From Streptomyces sp. NBC_00554 (GTDB taxonomy: Bacteria > Actinomycetota > Actinomycetes > Streptomycetales > Streptomycetaceae): a stretch of 64,000 nt of DNA. The notes beneath the pieces were generated by a model. It saw nothing but the letters and a program-made list of their open reading frames with translations, was not told the DNA's origin and did no database searches. Below, one piece after another: positions 45,022 through 54,662 of the stretch. The stretch is taken from positions 3,286,001 to 3,350,000 of the forward strand of contig NZ_CP107799.1 of the NCBI RefSeq assembly GCF_041431135.1. The letters are read 5' to 3'. Both the position numbers and the translations under genes were made by a program. How positions within the stretch are numbered: the stretch's first letter is position 1; the number at the start of each line of letters is the position of its first letter.

Positions 45022-47292
45022 ATGAGACGTCGTTGGTGGGGTGCCGCCGCTCTGGTGGCCGCGACGGTTTCCGGGGCTCTGGCCGTACAGGGGCTCACAG
45101 GCGGGTCGAGTGACGACTCGGCGGACGACGGGAAGTCCGGGCCCGTCCAGAGCAAGACACGATCGGCCCGCCTCGCGGTGGCCGACGACGGTGCGTCCGC
45201 CCAGTTGGGCAAGCGGGACACCGAACCGTTCAGCATGCTGGGCGTCACCTGGACGGATCCGTCCGCGGCGGTGGCGGGAGCGGTCGAGATCCGGACCCGG
45301 AGCACGGAGACCGGCACGTGGTCGAGCTGGCTGGCGCTGGACGGGAACAGCGGCCAGGGCGAGTCGGGCGCGGCCCGCGGCGGCACCGAGCCGGCCTGGG
45401 TGGGGCCCTCCGACGGGGTGGAAGTCCGGGTGGACGGCAAGGGATCGGCGCGGCTGCCCGAGGGACTGCGCCTCGACATGGTCGACCCCGGGAGCGGGAC
45501 GGTCTCGGGGCTGGAACCGGCCGCGTACGTGGTGGAGGAGACCGGCACACCCTCCCCCGGGGAGTCCACCACCGAGACCGCCACGGAATCGGCCACCGCG
45601 ACGACCTCGCCGGAGGCGACCACCTCCGAGACGGTGACGTCCGAGCCCTCCGACTCGGAGTCGGCGTCGGCATCGGAGAGTTCCAGTTCCACACCGAGCG
45701 GGTCACCGACGGCCTCCGGCTCGGTCTCGCCGAGCCCCTCCACGAGCGTCCCCTCGGCTCCGCCGTCCACCGCGCCCAAGCCCGCGATCACCTCGCGTGC
45801 CGGCTGGGGCGCGGACGAGTCGATCAGCCCGGAGGAGCCGGGCTATCTGCCCGACGGGAAGATCAAGGCAGTGGTGGTCCACCACACCGCCGAGTCCAAC
45901 GACTACACCTGCGAGCAGGCCCCGGCGGTCGTGCGCGGCATCTACGCCTACCACGTGAAGGAACTGGGCTGGAAGGACATCGGCTACAACTTCCTGGTCG
46001 ACAAGTGCGGCACCGTCTATGAGGGCCGCAAGGGCGGCGTGGACCTGCCGGTCATGGGCGCGCACGCCTACGGCTTCAACTCCGAGACCACCGGCATCTC
46101 CGTCCTGGGCACCTACACCGACACCGCCCCTTCGACGGCGGCGATGACCTCGGTCGCCCGGATCGCGGCCTGGAAGCTCGGCCAGTACGGCGTCGACCCG
46201 ACCGGCACCGCCACCCCGACCGCGGGCGCGGACGGCACCAACTACTTCCACAAGTCCTGGGTGAAGGGCGCCCAGTTGAGCCTTCCGGTCATCCACGGAC
46301 ACCGTGACGGCTACAACACCCAGTGTCCCGGGGACGCCCTCTACAGCCAGCTCGCCACGATCCGCAGCTGGGCGGGCGGTCCGGTCGCCGGGCTCACGCT
46401 GAAGTCCATCGGCGGCGCCGGCCTCTCCGGTTCGACGTACTACACCAAGGCCGGCATCACGGTGAACTGGTCGGCCACGACGCCTGCCGCGCTGATCTCG
46501 TCGTACGAGGTGCTGGTGGACGGCAAGGTCGTCGCCACGACGGCCGGTACGGCAACCTCCGCGAAGGCCACCCTGGGCGCGGGCACGCACAAGGTGACCG
46601 TGCGGGCCCGCCATCAGTCCGGGAAGACGACGACCACGGCAGCGGCCACGGTCGTCGCCGAAACCACGCCGCCCACCTTCTCCACCAAGCCCGGCCTGGC
46701 CCTGCGCACCGGCACGGTGAACACCACCGCCGTCCCGCTGACGCTGAACTGGAAGGCCACGGACACGACCGCGCTGAAGGAGGTCCGGCTCACCGCTCCG
46801 GTCGCCGCGACGTACGGCCCCACCGTCACCAGCGCCGCCCACACCGCCAAGTCCGGCGCCGCCACTGCCTGGTCGCTGACCGCCTACGACCGGGCGGGCA
46901 ACACCGGCACGGCCGCGGTCACCGGCACTCCGGTGATCCTCCAGGAGACGTCCGCCACCAAGTCCGGCACCTGGACGGCCAAGTCCTCCGCCAGTTACCT
47001 CGGCGGCAAGTCGTACACCAGCTCCGCCAAGAACGCCTCCCTGACCTGGACCTTCACCGGCCGCTCGGTCGCCTGGACGGTCTCGCGCGCCGCCACCTCC
47101 GGCCAGGCCAACATCTACGTCGACGGCATCAAGGTCACCACCGTCGACCTGAAGTCGGCCACCACCAAGTACCGCGACGCGATCTGGACCAAGACCTGGA
47201 CCTCCAGCGCGAAGCACACCGTCAAGATCGTGGTCGTCGGCACCAGCGGCCGACCGACGGTGACCACGGACGGCCTGGTCTACCTCAAGTAG
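45022..47292 (+). CDS. Secreted N-acetylmuramoyl-L-alanine amidase with linker and C-terminal beta domains
   Basis: A 756-residue exported protein with a signal peptide (MRRRWWGAAALVAATV). A ~150-residue beta domain and a long Ser/Thr/Pro/Glu linker (~175-255) follow. Next is a PGRP/amidase-2 domain beginning SRAGWGADE, with zinc ligands in AVVVHHT, GHRDGYN and QCPG. The last ~300 residues are two Ala/Thr-rich immunoglobulin-like domains. It should cleave the amide between muramic acid and the stem peptide in the cell wall. The ATG at 45022 follows an AAGGAAG site; an upstream TTG is less likely. Confidence 0.87.
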   Translation: MRRRWWGAAALVAATVSGALAVQGLTGGSSDDSADDGKSGPVQSKTRSARLAVADDGASAQLGKRDTEPFSMLGVTWTDPSAAVAGAVEIRTRSTETGTWSSWLALDGNSGQGESGAARGGTEPAWVGPSDGVEVRVDGKGSARLPEGLRLDMVDPGSGTVSGLEPAAYVVEETGTPSPGESTTETATESATATTSPEATTSETVTSEPSDSESASASESSSSTPSGSPTASGSVSPSPSTSVPSAPPSTAPKPAITSRAGWGADESISPEEPGYLPDGKIKAVVVHHTAESNDYTCEQAPAVVRGIYAYHVKELGWKDIGYNFLVDKCGTVYEGRKGGVDLPVMGAHAYGFNSETTGISVLGTYTDTAPSTAAMTSVARIAAWKLGQYGVDPTGTATPTAGADGTNYFHKSWVKGAQLSLPVIHGHRDGYNTQCPGDALYSQLATIRSWAGGPVAGLTLKSIGGAGLSGSTYYTKAGITVNWSATTPAALISSYEVLVDGKVVATTAGTATSAKATLGAGTHKVTVRARHQSGKTTTTAAATVVAETTPPTFSTKPGLALRTGTVNTTAVPLTLNWKATDTTALKEVRLTAPVAATYGPTVTSAAHTAKSGAATAWSLTAYDRAGNTGTAAVTGTPVILQETSATKSGTWTAKSSASYLGGKSYTSSAKNASLTWTFTGRSVAWTVSRAATSGQANIYVDGIKVTTVDLKSATTKYRDAIWTKTWTSSAKHTVKIVVVGTSGRPTVTTDGLVYLK

Positions 47293-47305
47293 GGCGGAGG
47301 ACGCG

Positions 47306-47734
47306 GTGATCACGTTCAGGCAAGGGCCTCTCCAGCTGGCCCTTCCTGCCTTCCTCGGCATTCTCGGGGGCACGGCGCTCGTCTGTGCGGGCCTTGCGTT
47401 CACCGCCGATCCGATGCCGCTCAGCGAGGTCAAAGTATGCGTGTCGGCGGCGGTGGTGGCCGCCGCCGGCATCGCCCTCCTGAACAGGCACCACGGCGTG
47501 AGCCTCACCGAGGAGGCTCTCGTCGTGCGCGGCAACCGGCGTCGGCGGATCCCCTGGACCGACATCATCCGGTTGGAGGTCCGACGCGTCCTCGGCGTAC
47601 GTCAGGTCGTCGTGCACACCAGGGACGGCCGACGCACGGTGCTGCGCGCCCCGACGTCCTTCATCGACGGCCGGTTCGACCGGAAGGTGGGGATCCTTAC
47701 GGAACATTGGGAAGCGAGGCGGAGGTTCGCCTGA
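47306..47734 (+). CDS. PH-like domain membrane protein
   Basis: A 142-residue protein with two N-terminal membrane helices followed by a ~70-residue PH-like beta domain (TEEALVVRGNRRRRIPWTDIIRLEV and later VHTRDGRRTVL). Such proteins are common in actinobacteria and of unknown role, perhaps in lipid or membrane protein assembly. It begins with GTG 13 bases after the amidase and could be co-transcribed with it. Confidence 0.72.
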   Translation: MITFRQGPLQLALPAFLGILGGTALVCAGLAFTADPMPLSEVKVCVSAAVVAAAGIALLNRHHGVSLTEEALVVRGNRRRRIPWTDIIRLEVRRVLGVRQVVVHTRDGRRTVLRAPTSFIDGRFDRKVGILTEHWEARRRFA

Positions 47735-47793
47735 AGCCACCCGTGAAACCGCGGTGAAACCGCCGTAAAGCCGCCGCCCCGCACGCTCCTCCC

Positions 47794-48798
47794 ATGACCA
47801 CGACACGCACCACCACAACCACAGCGGGGCAGGCGGCGCAGGCCATCACCGCGAGCGGCCTGCGCAAGGCGTACGGCGATCACGTCGTCCTCGACGGGAT
47901 CGACCTGGCCGTGCCCGCGGGGACCGTCTTCTCGCTGCTCGGGCCGAACGGCGCGGGCAAGACCACGGCCGTGCAGATCCTCTCGACGCTCATCGAGGCG
48001 GACGCCGGGGAGGTGCGGGTCGGCGGGCACGACCTGTCACGCGATGCGGAGGCGGTGCGCGGACAGATCGGTGTGACCGGGCAGTTCGCCGCCGTGGACG
48101 CCATGCTCACCGGCGAGGAGAACCTGGTCCTGATGGCGGACCTGCACCATCTGGGCCGGCGGGAGGGCAGGCGGCGGGCCGCCGAGTTGCTCGAGCGGTT
48201 CGAGCTGACCGGCGCGGCGAAGAAGCTGCCCGCCGCGTACTCCGGCGGGATGCGGCGGCGGCTCGACATCGCGATGACGCTGGTCGGCGACCCCCGCATC
48301 CTCTTCCTCGACGAACCGACGACCGGTCTCGACCCGCGCAGCCGGCACTCCATGTGGCAGATCGTGCGGGACCTCGTCGCGGACGGGGTCACGGTGTTCC
48401 TGACGACCCAATACCTGGAAGAGGCCGACCAGTTGGCCGACCGGATCGCCGTGCTGAACGGCGGGAAGGTCGTCGCCGAGGGAACCCCCGACGAGCTGAA
48501 GCGGCTCGTCCCCGGCGGGCACGTACGGCTCAGGTTCGCCGACCCGGCCGCCTACCAGCGGGCCGCCGCCGCCCTGCGCGAGATGTCCCGCGACGACACC
48601 GCGCTCACCCTCCACGTGCCCAGCGACGGCAGCAGTCGCGAACTGCGCGCCCTGCTCGACTGGTTGGACGCCGAGTCCATCGAGGCCGAGAGCCTCACCG
48701 TGCACACCCCCGACCTCGACGACGTCTTCTTCGCGCTCACGAACCCGACGAGCGCCTCCGCCGAACTCCCCGACTCCCGCAAGGAGACCGTCCGATGA
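47794..48798 (+). CDS. DrrA-type ABC exporter ATP-binding protein
   Basis: A 334-residue ATPase: Walker A GPNGAGKTT, the signature SGGMRRRLDIAMTL, Walker B LFLDEPTTGLDPRS and the switch region TTQYLEEADQ. A ~100-residue C-terminal extension is typical of daunorubicin-resistance-type ATPases. It is translationally coupled to the permease (ATGA). Substrates of this group include antibiotics and lipids; none is indicated here. The next gene on the other strand encodes a large AfsR-like regulator. Confidence 0.93.
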   Translation: MTTTRTTTTTAGQAAQAITASGLRKAYGDHVVLDGIDLAVPAGTVFSLLGPNGAGKTTAVQILSTLIEADAGEVRVGGHDLSRDAEAVRGQIGVTGQFAAVDAMLTGEENLVLMADLHHLGRREGRRRAAELLERFELTGAAKKLPAAYSGGMRRRLDIAMTLVGDPRILFLDEPTTGLDPRSRHSMWQIVRDLVADGVTVFLTTQYLEEADQLADRIAVLNGGKVVAEGTPDELKRLVPGGHVRLRFADPAAYQRAAAALREMSRDDTALTLHVPSDGSSRELRALLDWLDAESIEAESLTVHTPDLDDVFFALTNPTSASAELPDSRKETVR

Positions 48799-49583
48799 GC
48801 ACCCTCTCCTACGCCCTCGCCGACTCGGCGACCATGCTCCGCCGCAACCTGAGGCACGCGCTGCGCTACCCGTCCATGACGCTCACCAGCGCCGCGATCC
48901 CCATCATCATGCTGCTGCTGTTCGTGTACGTCTTCGGCAACGCCCTCGGTGCGGGCATCGGCCCGGCTTCGGAGGGCGGCGGCGAGTACGTCGACTACGT
49001 GGCCCCCGGCATCATCCTGATGGCCGCGACCTCCGGAGCCATCGCCGTCGCGGTGTCCGTCTGCGTCGACATGACCGAGGGCATCGTCAACCGGTTCCGC
49101 ACGATGTCCATCTCCCGGGCCGCCGTACTGAACGGCCATGTCGTCGGCGGCGTGATCCAGACGATGGCGAGCGTCGTCCTTGTCATCGGTGCCGCGCTGC
49201 TGACCGGGTTCCGGCCGAACGCCACGCCCGTCGAGTGGCTCGCGACCATCGCCGTCCTCGCCATGGTGGTCCTCGCGCTCACATGGGTCTCGGCGGCCCT
49301 GGGCCTGGTGAGCAAGACCGTCGAGTCCGCGAGCAACGCGCCGACTCCGCTGACCTTCCTGCCCTTCCTCGGCAGCGCGATCGTGCCGACCGACTCGATG
49401 CCGACCGGCGTGCGCTGGTTCGCCGAGTACCAGCCCTTCACGCCGGTCATCGAGACGCTGCGAGGGCTGCTGATGGGCACGGAGATCGGCAACAGCGCGC
49501 TCATCGCGGTCGCCTGGTGCGTCGGCCTCAGCGTCCTGGGCTACCTCTGGGCCCGGTCGGCGTACGACCGCGCCCGCAAGTGA
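48795..49583 (+). CDS. DrrB-type ABC exporter permease
   Basis: A 262-residue ABC-2 permease with about six membrane helices. The amphipathic N-terminus (MLRRNLRHALRYPSM) and the EGIVNRFRTMSISR loop match the DrrB family. Its start overlaps the ATPase stop by four bases. With the ATPase it forms an efflux transporter. The gene ends 5 bases from the convergent AfsR-like regulator, leaving no room for a dedicated terminator. Confidence 0.92.
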   Translation: MSTLSYALADSATMLRRNLRHALRYPSMTLTSAAIPIIMLLLFVYVFGNALGAGIGPASEGGGEYVDYVAPGIILMAATSGAIAVAVSVCVDMTEGIVNRFRTMSISRAAVLNGHVVGGVIQTMASVVLVIGAALLTGFRPNATPVEWLATIAVLAMVVLALTWVSAALGLVSKTVESASNAPTPLTFLPFLGSAIVPTDSMPTGVRWFAEYQPFTPVIETLRGLLMGTEIGNSALIAVAWCVGLSVLGYLWARSAYDRARK

Positions 49584-49588
49584 CCGGG

Positions 49589-52500
49589 TCAGTCACCCCG
49601 GGTACGCAGCACCTCCAGCGCCGCACCCCGCAACTCCACACGCCCCAGGGCGGCATACGCCGACACCGCGTCGTCGTAGGCCGCCCGGTCGGCGTGTCCG
49701 GCCGCCTCCCGTACGCGGGCGGAGGACATCGTCGGCTGGAAACCGCGGAGGTAGCGGAAACGCTCGGCCAGGGCGAACAGCCGCGCCGCCGTCTTCGTCG
49801 AACCCCGCTCCAGATCGACCATCGCGAGCGCCACCAGAAACGCCCCGCACACCGGCAGATCCATCACGTACGCCGGCTGCGTGACGGTCGGGTGGGTGAG
49901 CAACACCCCGAGTTTGCCGGGGAGTTCACCTGCGAGCTGCTCCACCAGGTCGAGGCGGCCGTGCTGGGCGTGGGCGATCACGGCGACGGCCCGGGCCTCC
50001 AGGTTCCACGCCTCGACGTCGTCCACGCCGGCCACGCCGGACGGGTCCTTCTCGAAGAGCGGCCCTTCCGGACTGTGCCCCGGATCGGCGGCCAGCCGCC
50101 ACAGCCGCAGCCCCTCCTCGGTCCGCCCGCGCGCGAGCAGGATCTCCGCGCGCACCCCGTGGCCGAACATCAGCATGCCGAACGGGTCCTCCGCTTGGTT
50201 CAGCGCCGTCTGCTCCAGCCAGTGTTCCGCCTCGTCGAAGGCGCCGAGCAGGAGATGGGCGAGGACCATGGCCCAGCGGACGCCCAGCGCGTCGACCGAG
50301 GGGCCGAGCAGCTGTTCCTGGAGCCGCAGCGCCGCCTGGATGTGGCTCAGCGCCTCCTCGCCCCGCTCCAGTTGGAGGCAGAGTTCGCTGATCCGGGCGT
50401 GCGCCTGGGTCAGGGTCCAGGGGCCGCCCCGCCCGTCGAGCGCGGCGAGCATCCGCCGGGCCGCCGCCAGGGCCTGCCCCGGGTCGTTCTCGTTCTCCGC
50501 CAGGAAGCTCGCGACGGCGTTGGCGACACCGGCCACCAGCGGCTCGTGGCTGTCGCACAGCTCCCGTAGCCCCACGCGGTCCCCGCGCAGCGCCTGCGGC
50601 AGGGCGCCCAGCACCGTCGCCGCGGCCCGGACCAGGGTGTCCGGCGGGGCCGGGGGCAGTCTGAGCACGGTGACCAGGGAACGCACCGCGGGCGTCCGCG
50701 GCCCGTGCAGCATGAACTGGTTCGCCGTGAACAGCACGGCCGCCGTCCGGGTGACCTCGACGTCGTCGGGCCCGGGCCGGAAACGCGACAGCAGCGGGCC
50801 GATCTCCTCGAACAGCGTGACCGTGCGGGCGTAGTTGGACTCCAGGTTCCAGGCACCGGCGAGCACCGCGGTGACCGCCGCGACGGTGGGCATGTCGGCG
50901 CGGGCCTGCGCGAGCCGCAGCGCGTGAACGAGGTTGTCCTGCTCCGCGCGGATCCGGTCCAGGTCCGCGACCGAGTCGGCGTCGAGGACCGCCTCGTGCC
51001 GCGTCCGCCCGAAGTCGCGCGCCCACGCCAGGAGTTGGCCGGTCGCGCGGTCCGTCTCGCCCGCCTCCTCCCGACGGGCGGCACTGAACTCCCGTACGGT
51101 CTCCAGCATTCGGAAGCGCACGCCGGACGCGGTGTCCGTGACCTTGAGCAGCGACTGGTCGACGAGGTTCTCCAAGACGTCCAGTACGTCGAGTACGTCG
51201 CCCTCACCCACGAGATGCCGCGCCGCCTCCGCCGTGAAGCCGTCCGGGAAGACCGACAACCCGCGCAGCGCCGCCCGCCCTTCGGTGTCGAGCAGGTTCC
51301 AGCTCCAGTCGACGACGGCGAGCAGGGTGCGGTGCCGCTCCGGGGCGTCGCGCGCGCCGCCCTTGAGCAGGGCGAAGCGGTCGTCGAGACGGCGGGCGAT
51401 CTCGGTGACCGACATGACGCGGACGCGGGCCGCCGCCAGCTCCGTCGCGAGCGGCAGCCCGTCCAGGTGACGGCAGAGTTCCTCGACGGTGGCCGTCGGC
51501 AGTTCGACGCCGGGCCGCGCGGACCGGGCCCGCTGTCCGAACAGCTCGACGGTCGTCGCGAGGCTCAACTCCGGGAGCAGGTACACCGATTCGGAGCTGA
51601 GGCCGAGCGGGGCCCGGCTGGTGGTGAGGACGCGCAGGTCGCGGGTGGTGGACACGAGGGCCTGTACGAGGTCGGCGGCGCCGCGTACGACGTGCTCGCA
51701 GTTGTCCAGGACCAGCAGGGCGGCAGGACCGAGGGCCCCGGCTATGCCGGCGAGGACGTCCGCGGAGACGGCGAGGTGGCCGGCGGAGGCGAGCCGGGGC
51801 TCGCTGACGCCGAGTGCGGAGGCGACCTCGGCGGCCACGTCGGCGTCGGTGGTGACACCGGCGAGCGCCACGAAGTGCACGGACTTCTGCTCGGCGGCAC
51901 GGCTCACGACATGCGCGAGGCGCGTCTTGCCGAGACCGCCCGCGCCGACGATCGAGGTGACCCGGGAGGCGCGGAGCAGGTCCGTGACCGCCGCGATGTC
52001 CTCGGCCCGCCCGAGCAGCGGGTTGGGCTCGTGCGGGACACCGCGCCGGACGGCGGGCGCCTCTTCGCGCAGCAGCTCCTGGTGCAGGGCGCGCAGGGCC
52101 GCGCCGGGTTCGGTGCCGAGGTCTTCGCGCAGGGTGCGGCGGTAGGTGTCGTAGCGGGCGAGGGCGGCGGCCGGTCCGACGGTGGCGGCCTCGCAGCGCA
52201 GCAGCTCGGCGAGCACCTCCTCGTCGCGGGGATGTTGTCGTACGAGGGCGGTGAGGGCCTCGGTGGCCTCGGCGCGGCGTCCGAGGCGGGCCAGGGACAG
52301 CGCGCGGGCGCGCACCAGAGCCGTGTACGCCGGGACGCGCGCCGCGCGCAGCGCGGAGACCGGGTCGGCCGCCAGGTCGTCGGCGGCGCCGTCCCAGAGC
52401 GCGAGGCCGGCCTCGGCGTGTGCGAGGGCGGCGGTGTGGTCGCCGTCCTGGACCGCCCGGGAGCTGTCCCCGGCGGCGAGCACGACGGCGGAGCTGTCGA

Positions 52501-52774
52501 CCTGGTCCTCGCCGAGCGTGAGCCGGTACCCGGTGGCGGTGCTGGCGATCAGCTCGGCGCCGAGCTGGGAACGGGCCCGTGAGACGAGCACCTGAAGCGC
52601 CTTCGTCGGATTCTCCGGCTGCTCGTCGGGCCACAGCCCGTCCACGAGCCGGGCGGTGCTGCATCCGGTGCGCAGGTCGTCCGCCAGCAGCGCGAGCAGG
52701 CCGCGCAGCCGGGGTCCTGCGACCTCTCGTCCGCGATGGGACACCCGCGAGAGGAAGATCAGCTCGGCCGTCAT
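49589..52774 (-). CDS. AfsR/SARP-like regulator with BTAD, NB-ARC and TPR domains
   Basis: A 1061-residue protein. Residues 1-90 form an OmpR-like DNA-binding domain (LVDGLWPDEQPENPTKALQV). They are followed by the bacterial transcriptional activation domain (about 95-240), then an NB-ARC-type ATPase (Walker A GAGGLGKT, 277-284; LLVLDNCEHV), and a long helical repeat region. The design matches AfsR-type activators of secondary metabolism or stress genes. It converges on the DrrAB-type exporter with a 5-base gap and is divergent from an AraC regulator. The target genes are not shown. Confidence 0.88.
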   Translation of the reverse strand: MTAELIFLSRVSHRGREVAGPRLRGLLALLADDLRTGCSTARLVDGLWPDEQPENPTKALQVLVSRARSQLGAELIASTATGYRLTLGEDQVDSSAVVLAAGDSSRAVQDGDHTAALAHAEAGLALWDGAADDLAADPVSALRAARVPAYTALVRARALSLARLGRRAEATEALTALVRQHPRDEEVLAELLRCEAATVGPAAALARYDTYRRTLREDLGTEPGAALRALHQELLREEAPAVRRGVPHEPNPLLGRAEDIAAVTDLLRASRVTSIVGAGGLGKTRLAHVVSRAAEQKSVHFVALAGVTTDADVAAEVASALGVSEPRLASAGHLAVSADVLAGIAGALGPAALLVLDNCEHVVRGAADLVQALVSTTRDLRVLTTSRAPLGLSSESVYLLPELSLATTVELFGQRARSARPGVELPTATVEELCRHLDGLPLATELAAARVRVMSVTEIARRLDDRFALLKGGARDAPERHRTLLAVVDWSWNLLDTEGRAALRGLSVFPDGFTAEAARHLVGEGDVLDVLDVLENLVDQSLLKVTDTASGVRFRMLETVREFSAARREEAGETDRATGQLLAWARDFGRTRHEAVLDADSVADLDRIRAEQDNLVHALRLAQARADMPTVAAVTAVLAGAWNLESNYARTVTLFEEIGPLLSRFRPGPDDVEVTRTAAVLFTANQFMLHGPRTPAVRSLVTVLRLPPAPPDTLVRAAATVLGALPQALRGDRVGLRELCDSHEPLVAGVANAVASFLAENENDPGQALAAARRMLAALDGRGGPWTLTQAHARISELCLQLERGEEALSHIQAALRLQEQLLGPSVDALGVRWAMVLAHLLLGAFDEAEHWLEQTALNQAEDPFGMLMFGHGVRAEILLARGRTEEGLRLWRLAADPGHSPEGPLFEKDPSGVAGVDDVEAWNLEARAVAVIAHAQHGRLDLVEQLAGELPGKLGVLLTHPTVTQPAYVMDLPVCGAFLVALAMVDLERGSTKTAARLFALAERFRYLRGFQPTMSSARVREAAGHADRAAYDDAVSAYAALGRVELRGAALEVLRTRGD

Positions 52775-52836
52775 CCGAGTAGGTTAACGAGCTGTCCGCC
52801 GGCCTGGCTGTCAGTGCCCCGTGCCATCCTGGTGGG

Positions 52837-53265
52837 GTGACTGTGGTGGAGGACTTGGTCCGGCTGCGCCGGGCCCGCGACCGGATGGACCGTGAGTACG
52901 CCGAGCCGCTGGAGATGGCGGAGCTCGCGCGCACCGCGCTGATGTCGCCCGGCCATTTCCAGCGGAGCTTCCGGGCCGCCTTCGGCGAGACCCCGTACAC
53001 CTATCTCATGACCCGCAGGATCGAGCGCGCCAAGGCCCTGCTGCGCCGCGGCGACCTGACGGTCACGGAGGTGTGCTTCGCCGTGGGCTGCACATCGCTC
53101 GGTTCCTTCAGCTCCCGCTTCACGGAGCTTGTCGGCGAGACCCCCAGCGCCTACCGCGCCCGGCCGCACGACCACGGCGCCCCCATCCCGTCCTGCGTGG
53201 CCCAGCGCCTCACCCGCCCGTCCCGCCACCGCAACCCGGAAGCGGAACCGGGCACACGCCTCTGA
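52837..53265 (+). CDS. Short AraC-family regulator
   Basis: A 142-residue protein that is almost only an AraC DNA-binding domain with two helix-turn-helix units (MAELARTALMSPGHFQRSF and TVTEVCFAVGCTSLGSFSSRF). It lacks a ligand-binding arm, so control may come through abundance or a partner. It starts at GTG. The next gene, a glyoxalase-fold protein, follows by 44 bases. AraC/VOC pairs of this kind are common in streptomycetes. Confidence 0.87.
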   Translation: MTVVEDLVRLRRARDRMDREYAEPLEMAELARTALMSPGHFQRSFRAAFGETPYTYLMTRRIERAKALLRRGDLTVTEVCFAVGCTSLGSFSSRFTELVGETPSAYRARPHDHGAPIPSCVAQRLTRPSRHRNPEAEPGTRL

Positions 53266-53309
53266 CGCCCGTCGGGCGGATCCTGCCGGACAGGCCCTAG
53301 CGTGGACCC

Positions 53310-53744
53310 ATGATTGGACCCATGGATGACGTAAAGCTGTCCCAGTGCTTCATCGCCGTCGACGACCACGACAAGGCGCTCGCCTTCTACCGTGACGTCC
53401 TGGGGCTGGAGGTCCGCAATGACGTCGGCTTCGAGGGCATGCGATGGGTCACCGTCGGCTCGCCGCTCCAGCCGGATGTGGAGATCGTCCTGGAACCGCC
53501 GGGGGCGGACCCGAACGCGTCCCCGGCCGACCGGCAGGCCATGGCCGAGCTGCTGGCCAAGGGCATGCTCCGCGGCGTGATCTTCTCGACGACGGACTGC
53601 GACGCCCTCTTCGCCCGCGTCGAGGCCGCCGGCGCCGAAGTCCTCCAGGAACCGACGGACCAGCCGTACGGCGTCCGCGACTGCGCCTTCCGCGACCCGG
53701 CGGGCAACCTCCTCCGCTTCAACGAACGGTCCCCCCGCGCCTGA
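53310..53744 (+). CDS. VOC (glyoxalase-fold) protein
   Basis: A 144-residue VOC-fold protein with a two-module layout (KLSQCFIAVDDHDKALAFYRDVLGLE, then GVIFSTTDCDALFARVEAAGAEVLQ). The pattern ends in DPAGNLLRF, as in the bleomycin-resistance/dioxygenase superfamily. Possible roles are detoxification or ring cleavage; the substrate is unknown. The ATG at 53322 is an alternative start. Likely co-transcribed with the AraC gene. Confidence 0.85.
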   Translation: MIGPMDDVKLSQCFIAVDDHDKALAFYRDVLGLEVRNDVGFEGMRWVTVGSPLQPDVEIVLEPPGADPNASPADRQAMAELLAKGMLRGVIFSTTDCDALFARVEAAGAEVLQEPTDQPYGVRDCAFRDPAGNLLRFNERSPRA

Positions 53745-53822
53745 CCGCGCCGCGGACGGCCCCTCGGCCCCTCCGGACGCACCGGGCCTACCATCGGCTG
53801 GTCACGATCACCGGGAGACCTC

Positions 53823-54662
53823 ATGACGTCCACGCGCCGCAGCATCCTGTACGTCAGCGACCTGGCCTACCCCGCCAAGGGCCGCCGGTACTGCGACGAG
53901 GACATCTTCCTCACCTCCCGGCTGCGCGAGGAGTTCGACCTCGCCGTGTGCCATCCGCTGGACGCGGCCGCGCTGATGCACTCCTTCGACGCGGTGGTCG
54001 TACGCAACAGCGGCCCTGTCCTGAACTACCAGGCGCGGTACGACGCCTTCCGCGAGCAGGCGGTCGCGGACGGCGTACGCGTCTACAACCAGCTGTCGGG
54101 CAAGGGCGACATGGCGGGGAAGGGATACCTGCTGGAGCTCACGGCCGCGGGATATCCGGTCATCCCCACCATCGACCGCGCGGAGGACCTCGGCAAGCTC
54201 CCCGACGTCGACACGTACGTGGTGAAGCCGAAGCTGGGGGCGGACTCCATAGGCCTCGAGTTCGTGCCCCGCGAGCGGCTCACCGACCCGGCGGCGTACG
54301 GCGACGTCCTCGTCCAGCCGCGCATCGACTTCCGCTACGAGGTGTCCTTCTACTTCGTGGACCACACCTTCCAGTACGCCCTGTACGCGCCGCGCCCCGA
54401 CGAGCGGTGGGCCCTGGAACACTACGAACCGACCGAGCAGGACCGGGAGTTCGCGCAGCGCTTCGTCGACTGGAACGACATCGCGTACGGGATCCAGCGC
54501 GTGGACGCCTGTCGGGCGCCCGGCGGTGAGCTCCTCCTCGTCGAGCTGGAGGATCTCAACCCGTATCTGTCCCTGGACGTCCTCTCCCCCACCGCTCGGG
54601 ACGCGTTCGTCGCGCGCGTGAAGACCTCGTTGCACGCCCTGATCGGAGAAAAGACCCCATGA
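53823..54662 (+). CDS. ATP-grasp-like protein of unknown substrate
   Basis: A 279-residue protein. The Gly-rich segment QLSGKGDMAGKGYLLELTAAG, a later VDTYVVKPKLGADSIG and the C-terminal LLLVELEDLNPYLS recall the ATP-grasp fold of glutathione synthetase-like ligases. A ligase joining a carboxylate to an amine or thiol is plausible, but the family is not recognised with certainty. Its stop overlaps the start of a VOC-family gene (ATGA), so the two work together. Confidence 0.6.
   Translation: MTSTRRSILYVSDLAYPAKGRRYCDEDIFLTSRLREEFDLAVCHPLDAAALMHSFDAVVVRNSGPVLNYQARYDAFREQAVADGVRVYNQLSGKGDMAGKGYLLELTAAGYPVIPTIDRAEDLGKLPDVDTYVVKPKLGADSIGLEFVPRERLTDPAAYGDVLVQPRIDFRYEVSFYFVDHTFQYALYAPRPDERWALEHYEPTEQDREFAQRFVDWNDIAYGIQRVDACRAPGGELLLVELEDLNPYLSLDVLSPTARDAFVARVKTSLHALIGEKTP

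Noticed and set aside
45550..45780. Ser/Thr/Glu-rich repetitive DNA
   Set aside because: It is the flexible linker of the secreted amidase.
45703..47568. Long minus-strand frame opposite the amidase
   Set aside because: Gly/Val/Arg-rich mirror frame with no domain; the plus strand carries signal peptide and amidase motifs.
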